Source: an uncultured Lachnospiraceae bacterium
GTDB taxonomy: Bacteria; Bacillota; Clostridia; Lachnospirales; Lachnospiraceae
Assembly: GCA_910588895.1 (NCBI GenBank)
Contig: CAJUSS010000092.1
Coordinates: forward strand, 1 to 14,278
Reading direction: 5' to 3'
Length of the DNA: 14,278 nt
Shown in pieces: positions 1-6,701 of this stretch. Every line of letters begins with the position of its first letter. Within the stretch, counting starts at the first letter, position 1. The notes beneath the pieces were generated by a model. That model searched no databases. It was not told where the DNA came from and worked only from the letters and a program-made list of their open reading frames with translations. A program made the translations under genes and the position numbers.

Positions 1-241
1 TCTGGCGGAAGATCGGGCAGAACGCAGAGTGAGGACGGATAGGACGTAAAACAAGTTGGTGAAAATGGATACGGTGTTCTTTGCCATCGGAGCGTATCTA
101 TGCAGATCCACTATAAATATCCGAAAGTGCAAATATAAGGGCCGATCGTGCAAATATTTTTTTGTGCGATCCTACTATACTAGATCTATGAGGAGCAGAA
201 AGAAACGCGGCAAAAGCAACAAAAAAGAGGAGGAACTTTTT
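1..241. other. upstream region of the sugar-binding-protein gene; no supported gene
   Basis: The first 55 bases have stops in all three + frames (ending at 32, 42 and 49), so the tail of a gene entering from the left could end here, but nothing identifies it. The frame of the binding protein stays open back to position 56. The 62 residues this would add before the lipoprotein signal are basic, lack a ribosome site and run through the putative promoter, so I treat 56-241 as non-coding leader. The region is AT-richer than its surroundings between about 110 and 185 and holds a direct repeat and a -10-like box, described separately. Confidence 0.6.
122..181 (+). promoter_or_regulatory. putative regulated promoter with a 21-bp-spaced direct repeat
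   Basis: The decamer GTGCAAATAT occurs at 127-136 and again at 148-157. The match extends leftward to CGAnnGTGCAAATAT (122-136 and 143-157). The copies are exactly 21 bp apart, two helical turns, so they face the same side of the DNA. A -10-like TATACT lies at 176-181, and the position expected for a -35 box (about 153-158) is overlapped by the second copy and has no TTGACA resemblance. This layout suits a promoter needing an activator. AraC-type regulators bind such repeats and often control Clostridial sugar ABC operons; that link is inference. The second copy also belongs to a weak inverted repeat, GATCG (144-148) with CGATC (167-171). Confidence 0.4.
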
Positions 242-1588
242 ATGAAGAAAAAAATGACGGCACTGGTCCTGGCATCGGCGATGGCGGCTTCCCTGGCTGC
301 ATGCGGCGGAGGCGGACAGACAGCAGAGACAACAGCGGCAGCTGCAGCAGGCGGCGCAGATACCACAGCGGCACCGGCAGGGGATGGCGCAGGGGCCGAG
401 GCCGAGGCGGCGCAGCCTGCCGGGGACGGCAGCGGCCTGGTCTACTGGTCCATGTGGGAGGCCACAGAGCCTCAGGGACAGGCGATCCAGGCAGCGGTGG
501 ATAAATTTACGGAAGATACGGGCGTGAGCGTGGATCTCCAGTTCAAGGGACGTACAGGTATCCGGGAAGGCTTACAGCCGGCGCTGGACGCAGGGACCGC
601 GATCGACCTGTTTGATGAAGATATCGACCGTGTGAACACCACCTGGGGCAGCTATCTGATGGATCTGGAGGAGCTGGCCAAGGCGGTGGATTATGAGGCC
701 ACGGCCAATGCCGGTCTGATCGCTGCCTGCCGTGAAGTGGGCGGTGGCTCCTTAAAGTCCATCCCCTATCAGCCCAATGTGTTCGCATTTTTCTATAATC
801 AGGCGATCTTTGACGAGGTAGGCATCACGGAGGTTCCGGCCACCTGGGCGGATCTGGATGCGGCCTGTGCCAAGATCAAGGAAGCCGGCTACACACCGAT
901 CACCTGTGATGACGCGTATATCACCTGTATGTTCGGCTATCATATGTCCCGGTTAGTAGGCGAGCCCAAGACGGAAGAGATCGTAAAGGGCGGCCAGTGG
1001 GACGATCCGGCTGTGATCGCCACGGCAGAGGCGTACGCAGATTTTGCCAGCAAGGGCTATTTCTCCGATACGATCGAGTCCAATGTATGGCCGGCCGGAC
1101 AGAATCAGGAGCTGGCTATGGGAACGGCAGCCATGTATCTGAACGGCTCCTGGCTCCCCAATGAGGTCAAGGATATGGCCGGGGACGATTTTGTATGGGG
1201 ATGCTTCAGCTATCCGGCCGTAGAGGGCGGTACCGACGGCGTGGACGCTGCCAATTATGGCGCCCAGGTGCTGGCGATCAACAAGGATTCCAAGCATGCA
1301 GAAGATGCCTTTAAGCTGATCTGCTACATCACCCAGGGTGAATTTGACAAGATGTTATCCGAGCTGTCCATCGGTATCCCGGCCGATTCCAACAATACAG
1401 AGTGGCCGGCGCTGATCTCCTGCGTGAAGCCGGTCATGGACAGCATGAAGACCCGTTATCCCTGGGCGGCCGGCGCTGAGGCCAACGCGGATATGACCCC
1501 GATCATCAAAGAGAACTTCTTAAAGCTCAGCGGCGGCAGCATCGATGCCCAGGGCTTTGTGGATGCGCTGAAGAAAGCCGGGAATTGA
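242..1588 (+). CDS. carbohydrate ABC transporter substrate-binding lipoprotein
   Basis: Predicted 448-residue extracellular solute-binding protein (family 1, MalE/UgpB-like) that would capture a sugar or oligosaccharide outside the membrane and pass it to the two permeases encoded downstream. The N-terminus is a lipoprotein signal: Lys-rich start, hydrophobic stretch, then lipobox LAAC with Cys21 as the lipidation site. Residues 22-63 are an Ala/Gly/Thr-rich linker, common in Lachnospiraceae lipoproteins. The mature domain starts near LVYWSMWEATEP. Typical family features follow, including LDAGTAIDLFD and the late segment around MYLNGSWLPNE. The start at 242 is chosen because GAGGAGG precedes it at good spacing and the signal peptide begins there. 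The operon continues with permeases at 1860 and 2781 after a hairpin-containing gap. Substrate cannot be told from sequence. Confidence 0.9.
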   Translation: MKKKMTALVLASAMAASLAACGGGGQTAETTAAAAAGGADTTAAPAGDGAGAEAEAAQPAGDGSGLVYWSMWEATEPQGQAIQAAVDKFTEDTGVSVDLQFKGRTGIREGLQPALDAGTAIDLFDEDIDRVNTTWGSYLMDLEELAKAVDYEATANAGLIAACREVGGGSLKSIPYQPNVFAFFYNQAIFDEVGITEVPATWADLDAACAKIKEAGYTPITCDDAYITCMFGYHMSRLVGEPKTEEIVKGGQWDDPAVIATAEAYADFASKGYFSDTIESNVWPAGQNQELAMGTAAMYLNGSWLPNEVKDMAGDDFVWGCFSYPAVEGGTDGVDAANYGAQVLAINKDSKHAEDAFKLICYITQGEFDKMLSELSIGIPADSNNTEWPALISCVKPVMDSMKTRYPWAAGAEANADMTPIIKENFLKLSGGSIDAQGFVDALKKAGN

Positions 1589-1597
1589 CAGCCGTCA

Positions 1598-1624
1598 GGC
1601 AGTTTGACCGGGTTTGACACTGCC
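1598..1624. repeat. small inverted repeat GGCAGT/ACTGCC
   Basis: GGCAGT at 1598-1603 pairs perfectly with ACTGCC at 1619-1624 across a 15-base loop that itself holds TTTGAC twice. It lies just after the binding-protein stop codon. It may be a minor mRNA 3'-end structure upstream of the main hairpin at 1702-1733; there is no T-tract, so it is not a terminator alone. Confidence 0.25.
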
Positions 1625-1701
1625 GCTCAGCTGGCGGAAAAGGTCCAAGGCGGTCTTATGCCGATCCATTGGCGTCACCATGGAAAAAAGACAGAGCGCA
1701 T

Positions 1702-1733
1702 AAAAGGCGGCAGGAGATGAGCTGCCGCCTTTT
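1702..1733 (+). terminator. strong hairpin between binding-protein and permease genes (partial terminator or mRNA-stabilising stem)
   Basis: A perfect 12-bp stem, AAAAGGCGGCAG at 1702-1713 with CTGCCGCCTTTT at 1722-1733, closes an 8-base loop. The T-run is only four bases, so termination is likely incomplete. In binding-protein-dependent importers such stems commonly protect the binding-protein message and reduce read-through, giving more binding protein than permease. That role fits this position but is inferred. I found no convincing new promoter between it and the permease gene at 1860, which argues that the permeases depend on read-through. Confidence 0.65.
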
Positions 1734-1757
1734 GCTGGCGTTAACCTTGCGGCAAGC

Positions 1758-1790
1758 CCTGGGGCTGTCTTGGGGCAGTCTTGGGGCAGT
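1758..1790. repeat. three tandem 11-bp units upstream of the permease genes
   Basis: CTTGGGGCAGT occurs exactly at 1769-1779 and 1780-1790. An imperfect first copy, CCTGGGGCTGT, is at 1758-1768. The units abut without spacers, directly downstream of the 1702-1733 hairpin and a short stem CTTG-CGG-CAAG. Function is unknown; replication slippage is the simplest origin. Confidence 0.6.
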
Positions 1791-1859
1791 CCATTGTCAG
1801 GGCGATCCTCAGCACGGCATTTGACCCATTGTGCGCAGAAATGAAAGGAGGAAACCGGG

Positions 1860-2765
1860 ATGAAACGAAACAGAGGGATGATCATACTGTTCCTTACTCC
1901 GGCGGTATCGATCTTTTCCGTTATCTTCCTGTATCCGATCGTCCGTACGATCATCATGAGCTTTTTCAAGATCGACGGGATCACAGATCCGGTGGCGAAG
2001 TGGCAGTTTACCGGTCTGGCTAATTTTACCAAGCTGGCCCAGACCAGCCTGTTCAAGATCTCCATGTGGAACCTGCTGCGGATCTGGCTCATCGGCGGGA
2101 TCATCGTCATGTCGCTGGCTTTGCTGTTCGCCGTCATCATCACCAGCGGGATCCGCTTCAAGAGCTTTTTCCGGGCGGTGATCTATCTGCCCAACATCGT
2201 CAGTGCGGTGGCGCTGGCCACCATGTGGCTGCAATATGTCTACAGCCCTAAATTCGGCCTGCTGAAGACGGTGTTCACCAACCTGGGCCTCACCTCTCTG
2301 GCAAAGATCCAGTGGCTGGATAACGATCATAAGTTCATGGCCCTCCTGCTGGCCTACTGCTTCGGGATGGTGGGCTACCATATGCTGATCTTTGCCAGCG
2401 GGATCGAGCGCATCAGCTCTGATTATTTTGAAGCCGCCACATTGGACGGGGCAAACCGGTTCGATCAGTTCCGCTATATCACTATGCCTCTGCTAAAAGG
2501 TGTCTTTAAGACCAATATCACCATGTGGAGCGTGACCAGCGTGGGATTTTTCGTGTGGTCCCAGCTTTTCTCCACCGTTACGGCAGATACCCAGACCATC
2601 ACGCCTATGGTCTATATGTATATGCAGATCTTCGGCGCGGGGAACAGCATCACAGAACGAAATTCCGGTCTGGGCGCGGCCATCGGCGTATTGCTGAGCA
2701 TCTGCGTGGTCGCCGTGTTCTGGCTGTGCAACTGTCTGCTGAAAGATGACGATCTGGAATTTTAA
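1860..2765 (+). CDS. sugar ABC transporter permease, MalF/UgpA type
   Basis: Predicted 301-residue inner-membrane permease of a CUT1 carbohydrate importer. It should pair with the next gene product to form the transmembrane channel. Hydrophobic segments suitable as membrane helices lie near residues 8-30, 75-96, 105-126, 158-180, 218-240 and 270-292. The binding-protein-dependent permease signature (EAA loop), which docks the ATPase, spans about 191-210: EAATLDGANRFDQF, then TMP. The length is usual for the family. AAAGGAGG sits upstream of the ATG at suitable spacing. The second permease gene begins 15 bp after this stop, so the two are surely co-transcribed. No ATPase gene is nearby; a shared MsmX-like ATPase elsewhere in the genome is expected from knowledge of such systems. 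Confidence 0.93.
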   Translation: MKRNRGMIILFLTPAVSIFSVIFLYPIVRTIIMSFFKIDGITDPVAKWQFTGLANFTKLAQTSLFKISMWNLLRIWLIGGIIVMSLALLFAVIITSGIRFKSFFRAVIYLPNIVSAVALATMWLQYVYSPKFGLLKTVFTNLGLTSLAKIQWLDNDHKFMALLLAYCFGMVGYHMLIFASGIERISSDYFEAATLDGANRFDQFRYITMPLLKGVFKTNITMWSVTSVGFFVWSQLFSTVTADTQTITPMVYMYMQIFGAGNSITERNSGLGAAIGVLLSICVVAVFWLCNCLLKDDDLEF

Positions 2766-2780
2766 AAGGAGGGGAAGACT

Positions 2781-3656
2781 ATGGCGAGATCGAAACGGTA
2801 CCACGAACCGGTAAACTGGAAAAAAGAGCTGCGTCTTGCTCCGGGCTACCTCATCCTGCTCATCTGGATCACCTTCACCTTTGTCCTGTTAGGGTGGGTG
2901 CTCCTGGCCAGCTTTTCCACGACTAAGGAGATCTTTTCGGATAAGCTGCTGGCCTCAGGGTTCCATTTTGAAAACTATGTGAAGGCATGGGTCAATTCTG
3001 ATGTGGCCGGGATCTTCAGGAATTCCCTGGTTTATTCGATGATCTCCTGCTCGCTGCTGATCCTGATCTGCGCTCCGGCCGCTTATGTCCTGGCGCGGTT
3101 CGTCTTTCCGGGGAACAAGCTGATCCAGACCGGTTTTGTATCGGCCATGGGTGTCCCGGTGGTCATGATCGTCCTCCCGCTGTTCGGGATCGTGGCCAGC
3201 ATGGGCATCCTGAACCATGTGCTGAGCAATGGGATCTTGCTGGTGTTTTTGTATATCGGCATCAATATCCCCTATACCACCATATTCCTCATGACCTTTT
3301 TCAGCAATCTGTCTAAGGCCTTTGAGGAGGCGGCGGCGATCGATGGATGCCCGCCGACAAAGACCTTCTGGCTGATCATGCTCCCTATGGCCCAGCCGGG
3401 GATCATAACGGTCACCATTTTTAATTTTATCAATATCTGGAATGAATATTTCATCTCCCTGATCTTTGCCAATTCGGACCAGCTGCGTCCGATCGCCGTA
3501 GGCCTGTATTCCATGATCAATTCCATGAAATACACCGGCGACTGGGCCGGCATGTTTGCGGCGGTGGTGATCGTATTCCTGCCCACGTTCATCCTGTATA
3601 TCTTTCTGTCCGAGAAGATCATCGCAGGTGTCACCGGCGGCGGGGTGAAGGGCTGA
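2781..3656 (+). CDS. sugar ABC transporter permease, MalG/UgpE type
   Basis: Predicted 291-residue second permease of the carbohydrate importer. The cytoplasmic start (MARSKRYHEPVNWKKE) is followed by a first helix near 22-44, then further helices near 83-107, 118-140, 150-172, 205-228 and 255-277. The EAA loop is clear at about 182-201 (EEAAAIDGCPPTKTFWLIM). The end, with FLSEKIIAGVTGGGVKG, matches the usual MalG-type tail. Strong AAAAGGAGGGG precedes the ATG. This is the last gene of the importer operon; the next gene runs the opposite way and a 99-bp palindrome lies between. The sugar carried is not inferable from the permeases. Confidence 0.94.
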   Translation: MARSKRYHEPVNWKKELRLAPGYLILLIWITFTFVLLGWVLLASFSTTKEIFSDKLLASGFHFENYVKAWVNSDVAGIFRNSLVYSMISCSLLILICAPAAYVLARFVFPGNKLIQTGFVSAMGVPVVMIVLPLFGIVASMGILNHVLSNGILLVFLYIGINIPYTTIFLMTFFSNLSKAFEEAAAIDGCPPTKTFWLIMLPMAQPGIITVTIFNFINIWNEYFISLIFANSDQLRPIAVGLYSMINSMKYTGDWAGMFAAVVIVFLPTFILYIFLSEKIIAGVTGGGVKG

Positions 3657-3689
3657 CGGAAGGGAAATGTGCCGGAAAAGACCGGACAT

Positions 3690-3788
3690 GGGGCTGTTGC
3701 AAGATAGCGGCTATATACGAGGTATCGTGTTTCGACCACACAGGTGGCATCTACATATCGCGTATACGCTTCATTTTGCAACGGCCCC
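3690..3788. repeat. 99-bp interrupted palindrome, MITE-like, between convergent genes
   Basis: The ends are GGGGCTGTTGCAA (3690-3702) and TTGCAACGGCCCC (3776-3788), complementary over 13 bp with one mismatch (a G-U pair in RNA). Inside, TATACG at 3714-3719 pairs with CGTATA at 3761-3766, and CCAC at 3736-3739 pairs with GTGG at 3744-3747 around a 4-base loop. The terminus resembles ends of some insertion sequences: the IS26/IS6 terminal repeat GGCACTGTTGCAAA shares the core CTGTTGCAA. No transposase and no clear target duplication are visible (flanks CAT and TTT). It may be a non-autonomous mobile repeat that now serves as a two-way terminator for the permease and the opposing lipoprotein gene. 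Confidence 0.6.
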
Positions 3789-3854
3789 TTTATCGTAAGT
3801 GCTCTAAATGAAGGGATCTGTATCTGCTCGGCTATCTTTATGCGACGCTGTCGG

Positions 3855-4868
3855 TCATTTTGCCGCCTTCTTGGAAAATTCGGTGGTCACCAGATCCTCA
3901 TAGGGCACCCGTTCCGAGAGTTCGCCGCTCTCTTCCAGGATATTTTCCAGGAGCAGGAAGCTTTCCTCTTCGAACACGGTATCCTCCTTCCAGGTGTCCT
4001 GGGATCTGTAACGCTCCACGATCTTGGTCAGGGCGTCCAGATCGGTCTCCTTGAACTGGGGCTGGATGGTCGCCGCGATCTCCTCGGCGGAATGGGAGTT
4101 TACATAGTCTAAGCCCTTCTGGATGGCATCGGTAAACTTCTGGATGATATCCGGGTGAGCCTCCAGATAGCTTTTCTTGGCACTGTAGGCGGTGTAGGGG
4201 ACATAGCCGGAGGCCTCGCCTAAGGAGGCCACCACATAGCCGTTCCCTTCCGTCTCCAGAGCCGTGGCAAAGGGCTCAAATTCCACGGTATAGTCGGCAT
4301 CGCTGGAGGGGAAGGCGGCGGCGGTCAGACCGAAATCGATGCTCTGATCGATGGTCAGATCCGCGGCGGGATCGATGCCGTTCATTTTCAGGATATATTC
4401 AAAGACCATCTGGGGCATACCGCCCTTCCGCCCTCCGATCACCTTTTTTCCCTTTAGCTGTTCCCAGTCAAAGGCGGCCTCCGGCTGCCGCCCCACCAGG
4501 AAGTTCCCGGCCCGCTGGGTGAGCTGGGCGAAATTGACGGCATAGTCCTTGGCGCCGTTGGCGTAGGTGTAGATGCTGGCCTCGGAGCCCATGAAACCGA
4601 TATCGGCATCGCCGGAGACCAGGGCGGTCATGACCTTATCGGCTCCTGCGCCGTTGACCAGCTCCAGATCGATCCCGGCCTCCTCAAAATAGCCCAGCTC
4701 GATCGCGGCATACTGGGGGGCATAGAAGATGGAATGGGCAACCTCGCTCAAGGTCACCGGAGTCAGAGGACTGCCGGGGGCCTTTCCGGCCTGGCAGCCT
4801 GCAAGACCGGCGACTGCAGCGATGGTCAAAAGGGATAGGATAGATCTGGATCGATGGTTTTTTTTCAT
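3855..4868 (-). CDS. orphan ABC substrate-binding lipoprotein, NMT1/SsuA/ThiY-like
   Basis: Predicted 337-residue lipoprotein of the nitrate/sulfonate/taurine/thiamine-precursor binding class (type II periplasmic-binding fold). The signal peptide ends in LAGC with Cys25 as the lipid anchor. Family features follow: VTLSEVAHSIFYAPQYAA near 38-55, GYFEEAGIDLELV at 59-71, the ligand-loop region GDADIGFMGSEASIY at 86-100, and the second-lobe entry KKVIGGRKGGMPQMVFEYIL at 141-160. The start at 4868 is preferred over an in-frame ATG at 4886 because AGGAGG lies 6 bases before it, while the upstream ATG has no ribosome site. No permease or ATPase gene adjoins it, so it must serve a transporter elsewhere or act as a stand-alone sensor. 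Ligand unknown; the CCCFC motif of yeast THI5 is absent. Confidence 0.85.
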   Translation of the reverse strand: MKKNHRSRSILSLLTIAAVAGLAGCQAGKAPGSPLTPVTLSEVAHSIFYAPQYAAIELGYFEEAGIDLELVNGAGADKVMTALVSGDADIGFMGSEASIYTYANGAKDYAVNFAQLTQRAGNFLVGRQPEAAFDWEQLKGKKVIGGRKGGMPQMVFEYILKMNGIDPAADLTIDQSIDFGLTAAAFPSSDADYTVEFEPFATALETEGNGYVVASLGEASGYVPYTAYSAKKSYLEAHPDIIQKFTDAIQKGLDYVNSHSAEEIAATIQPQFKETDLDALTKIVERYRSQDTWKEDTVFEEESFLLLENILEESGELSERVPYEDLVTTEFSKKAAK

Positions 4869-4928
4869 AAATGTCCTCCTGTTCATCCATTACGTGAACA
4901 CTTTCTATATCTTATTGGAGGAAAATGT

Positions 4929-4944
4929 GATCTGTGCATAGATC
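4929..4944. repeat. short inverted repeat in the divergent intergenic region
   Basis: GATCT at 4929-4933 and AGATC at 4940-4944 flank GTGCAT. It lies between the divergent start codons at 4868 and 5085 and could be an operator, but five-base arms arise easily by chance. I saw no convincing -35/-10 pair for the - strand gene here; TATAGA read on the - strand near 4900-4905 is the best -10 candidate. Confidence 0.2.
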
Positions 4945-4969
4945 TTTGTTTGTAGAACATAAGGATCGC

Positions 4970-4998
4970 TTGCGGACAGTGGAAGGATATAGTATAAT
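4970..4998 (+). promoter_or_regulatory. sigma-A-type promoter for the 5085 gene
   Basis: TTGCGG at 4970-4975 and a consensus TATAAT at 4993-4998 are separated by exactly 17 bp. The expected start of transcription near 5005 leaves about 80 bases of leader before the ATG at 5085. It probably drives both 5085 and 5901, since no terminator separates them. Confidence 0.7.
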
Positions 4999-5084
4999 GT
5001 CGAAAGGTTAAAAAGGGTGCCGGATGCAGAGGGCTGTGATGACCAAAAGGCGATAGAGAGTGCCGGATCGAGGAGGAGACAGGG

Positions 5085-5834
5085 ATGATCTTACAAAAAG
5101 GAGACAAAAGACGGGAACGGTATCTGAAGGACGGCGATGTGCTGCGGAGGATGCGGGATGTGGGCGGCAAAGGAAAGGGCTGCATGGCAGGAGGGATCAC
5201 CCTGCTGGTCTTTGGCGTTCTTTTGGGGGCGCCTTGTCTGTTCATCGGCATTAAGGCGGCGGCAGTGGTAGGCGGCATTTTCGGTATCCCGGGCCTTTTG
5301 CTGATCCTTCTTGGAAAGTCCATGCAGGCGAAAAAGATGAAAAACTATCTTTCTTATTATCAGGAGGCCACCGGCTTTGATGAGCAGGAACTGAAAAGGG
5401 TGGAGCAGGAGATCATGGCGCCGGATATGATCATGATCGGCAATGTGCCCGATGAAAACCGCCAGGGCGCCAGCGAGAAGAACCCCCAGATCTCCTGTAT
5501 GATCACAGAGCATTATTTTGTCGTGCCGATGCTCATGGGAGAGAGCTATATCCGGCGGATCGAGGATATGATCTTGGCCACCTATTCTCAGGAGATCTTG
5601 GGGGTCAATGGCTATAAGCACGGTCTGGTCTTTCTCTCGAAAAAGGACATGGATGCCTATATAAACGCATTTTTGACCCGAGAGACGTGCGGGGAGGTCA
5701 TACGGGCTCTCCAGTCGAAGAAGCCGGACCTGATCACGGCCCAGAGGTTTGCGTATGGCGGGAGGCAGTTTGACGTGATCACGGACGGGAAGGAGATCGC
5801 CCGGGTATTTGAAAGCGGGAAGATCTTGGCATAG
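5085..5834 (+). CDS. conserved-looking membrane protein of unknown function
   Basis: A 249-residue protein I do not recognise. The first 33 residues are strongly basic (KGDKRRERYLKDGD, RRMRDVGGKGKG). Two hydrophobic segments follow, about 35-56 (GGITLLVFGVLLGAPCLFIGI) and 59-77 (Gly/Leu-rich, with GIFGIPGLLLILLG). The remaining 170 residues are soluble in character, contain a short charged helix-like stretch (FDEQELKRVEQEIM, 98-111), and end in an alpha/beta-like region. The layout resembles small membrane-anchored proteins with a cytoplasmic domain. The start is set by GAGGAGGAGAC just upstream; the promoter at 4970-4998 points at it. It is followed after 66 bp by a YczE-type membrane-protein gene, suggesting one transcript. 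Real-gene status is well supported; function is not assignable. Confidence 0.75.
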   Translation: MILQKGDKRRERYLKDGDVLRRMRDVGGKGKGCMAGGITLLVFGVLLGAPCLFIGIKAAAVVGGIFGIPGLLLILLGKSMQAKKMKNYLSYYQEATGFDEQELKRVEQEIMAPDMIMIGNVPDENRQGASEKNPQISCMITEHYFVVPMLMGESYIRRIEDMILATYSQEILGVNGYKHGLVFLSKKDMDAYINAFLTRETCGEVIRALQSKKPDLITAQRFAYGGRQFDVITDGKEIARVFESGKILA

Positions 5835-5900
5835 CGGCCATCTGGGGTGTCAGGCCCCGCCAGAGGCTGGAGAGAAAGGGACATAAGGAGGTTTTTATCT

Positions 5901-6563
5901 ATGGAAGATACAAAAAAGGAAGTGGAAAAGGGATCTTCGGAGTTGATGAAACGGGTGATCTGGGTCATCTTGGCCAATGTGATCTTAGGCTTTGGGATCT
6001 GCCTTCTGCGGCTGTCCGGCTTTGGGACAGATCCCTATACCTGTATGAACCTAGGGGTCAGCAGCCATCTGCCGATCAGCTACGGCACCTATCAGATGCT
6101 GTTAAATGTCCTGTTGTTCATCCCCGTCTTCATCCTGGACCGGAAGAGCTTTGGGCTGGGGGCGCTGATCAATATGCTGCTGTTAGGCTATATCGTGGAC
6201 GTTTGCGTGTTCCTGTTCTCCCTCCTTGATATCACGATCGAGGGCCTTGCCGGGAGCCTGGTCCTTCGGATACCGCTCCTGGTGGCCGGGGTCCTGGTGG
6301 TCTGTCTGGGGATCGCCTTATATATGGCCTGTGACCTTGGAGCCGCGCCCTACGACCGGATCAGTGTGATCGCCGAAAACTACTCCCATGGAAAGCTGAA
6401 GTTCAAATGGGTCAGGGTCTGTATGGACGTGCTGAGCACGGCGGTCGGCCTTGCCACCGGCAGCGTGGTGGGCATCGGGACCGTGGTGGTGGCCTTCTTT
6501 ACCGGCCCGATCGTCAGCTTTTTCCGCAATACGGTAGTGGTCCGTATCCTGGGGAAGGCGTAA
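5901..6563 (+). CDS. YczE/YitT-family multi-pass membrane protein
   Basis: Predicted 220-residue integral membrane protein of the YczE/YyaS/YitT kind, whose transported substrate or role is not established. Helices are likely near 19-39, 64-80, 87-109, 122-143, 174-194 and 192-209. The two halves look like ancient duplicates: GFGICLLRLSGFGTDPYTCMN at 30-50 aligns with LGIALYMACDLGAAPYDRIS at 136-155, both ending in Gly-x(1-2)-x-Pro-Tyr. GALINMLLLGYIVD at 87-100 aligns with GIGTVVVAFFTGPIVSFF at 191-208. The start at 5901 follows TAAGGAGG with a 9-base spacer. An in-frame ATG at 5847 would add 18 residues but lacks a ribosome site. The gene probably shares the promoter of 5085. Confidence 0.85.
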   Translation: MEDTKKEVEKGSSELMKRVIWVILANVILGFGICLLRLSGFGTDPYTCMNLGVSSHLPISYGTYQMLLNVLLFIPVFILDRKSFGLGALINMLLLGYIVDVCVFLFSLLDITIEGLAGSLVLRIPLLVAGVLVVCLGIALYMACDLGAAPYDRISVIAENYSHGKLKFKWVRVCMDVLSTAVGLATGSVVGIGTVVVAFFTGPIVSFFRNTVVVRILGKA

Positions 6564-6701
6564 GGTCCGAAAGGGGCCATGAGCGCGGACCCGAGAAGGG
6601 AAGGGGCGCTCGAGGTGCGCGTGAAGAACGGCCGGGGTATCGGGCATGCGTGCGCATGAGGGAAGACCGGGGCGCCGTGCGCGCCGGGAAGGAGAGGGGA
6701 C
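6564..6701. other. GC-rich intergenic region before moxR with short palindromes
   Basis: This 138-bp gap is GC-richer than the genes around it and contains CATGCG-TG-CGCATG (6645-6658) and GGCGC-CGTGC-GCGCC (6671-6685), both perfect-armed short palindromes, rich in alternating CpG/TpG steps. I see no -35/-10 pair, so the moxR cluster may be read from the 4970 promoter or from a promoter I cannot recognise. Small open frames in it (for example 6579-6659) lack a well-spaced ribosome site. Confidence 0.5.

Noticed and set aside
56..241. N-terminal extension of the sugar-binding protein to an upstream ATG
   Set aside because: It would bury the lipoprotein signal behind 62 basic residues, has no ribosome site, and runs across the repeat and -10-like box; the ATG at 242 has a strong ribosome site.
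1614..1642. A consensus TTGACA (1614-1619) as a promoter for the permeases
   Set aside because: No -10-like sequence lies at 16-18 bp spacing.
2955..3689. Long - strand open frame opposite the second permease
   Set aside because: It is antisense to a clear MalG-type permease, has composition typical of a shadow frame and shows no recognisable motif.
3744..4112. + strand open frame across the palindrome and into the lipoprotein gene
   Set aside because: It is antisense to a well-supported lipoprotein and its start lies within the palindromic repeat with no ribosome site.
4869..4886. Six-residue longer start of the - strand lipoprotein
   Set aside because: No ribosome site precedes the ATG at 4886, while AGGAGG is correctly placed for 4868.
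6579..6659. Possible 26-codon small gene between the YczE-type gene and moxR
   Set aside because: The purine run ends two bases before the ATG, and the peptide is GC-driven with no features.
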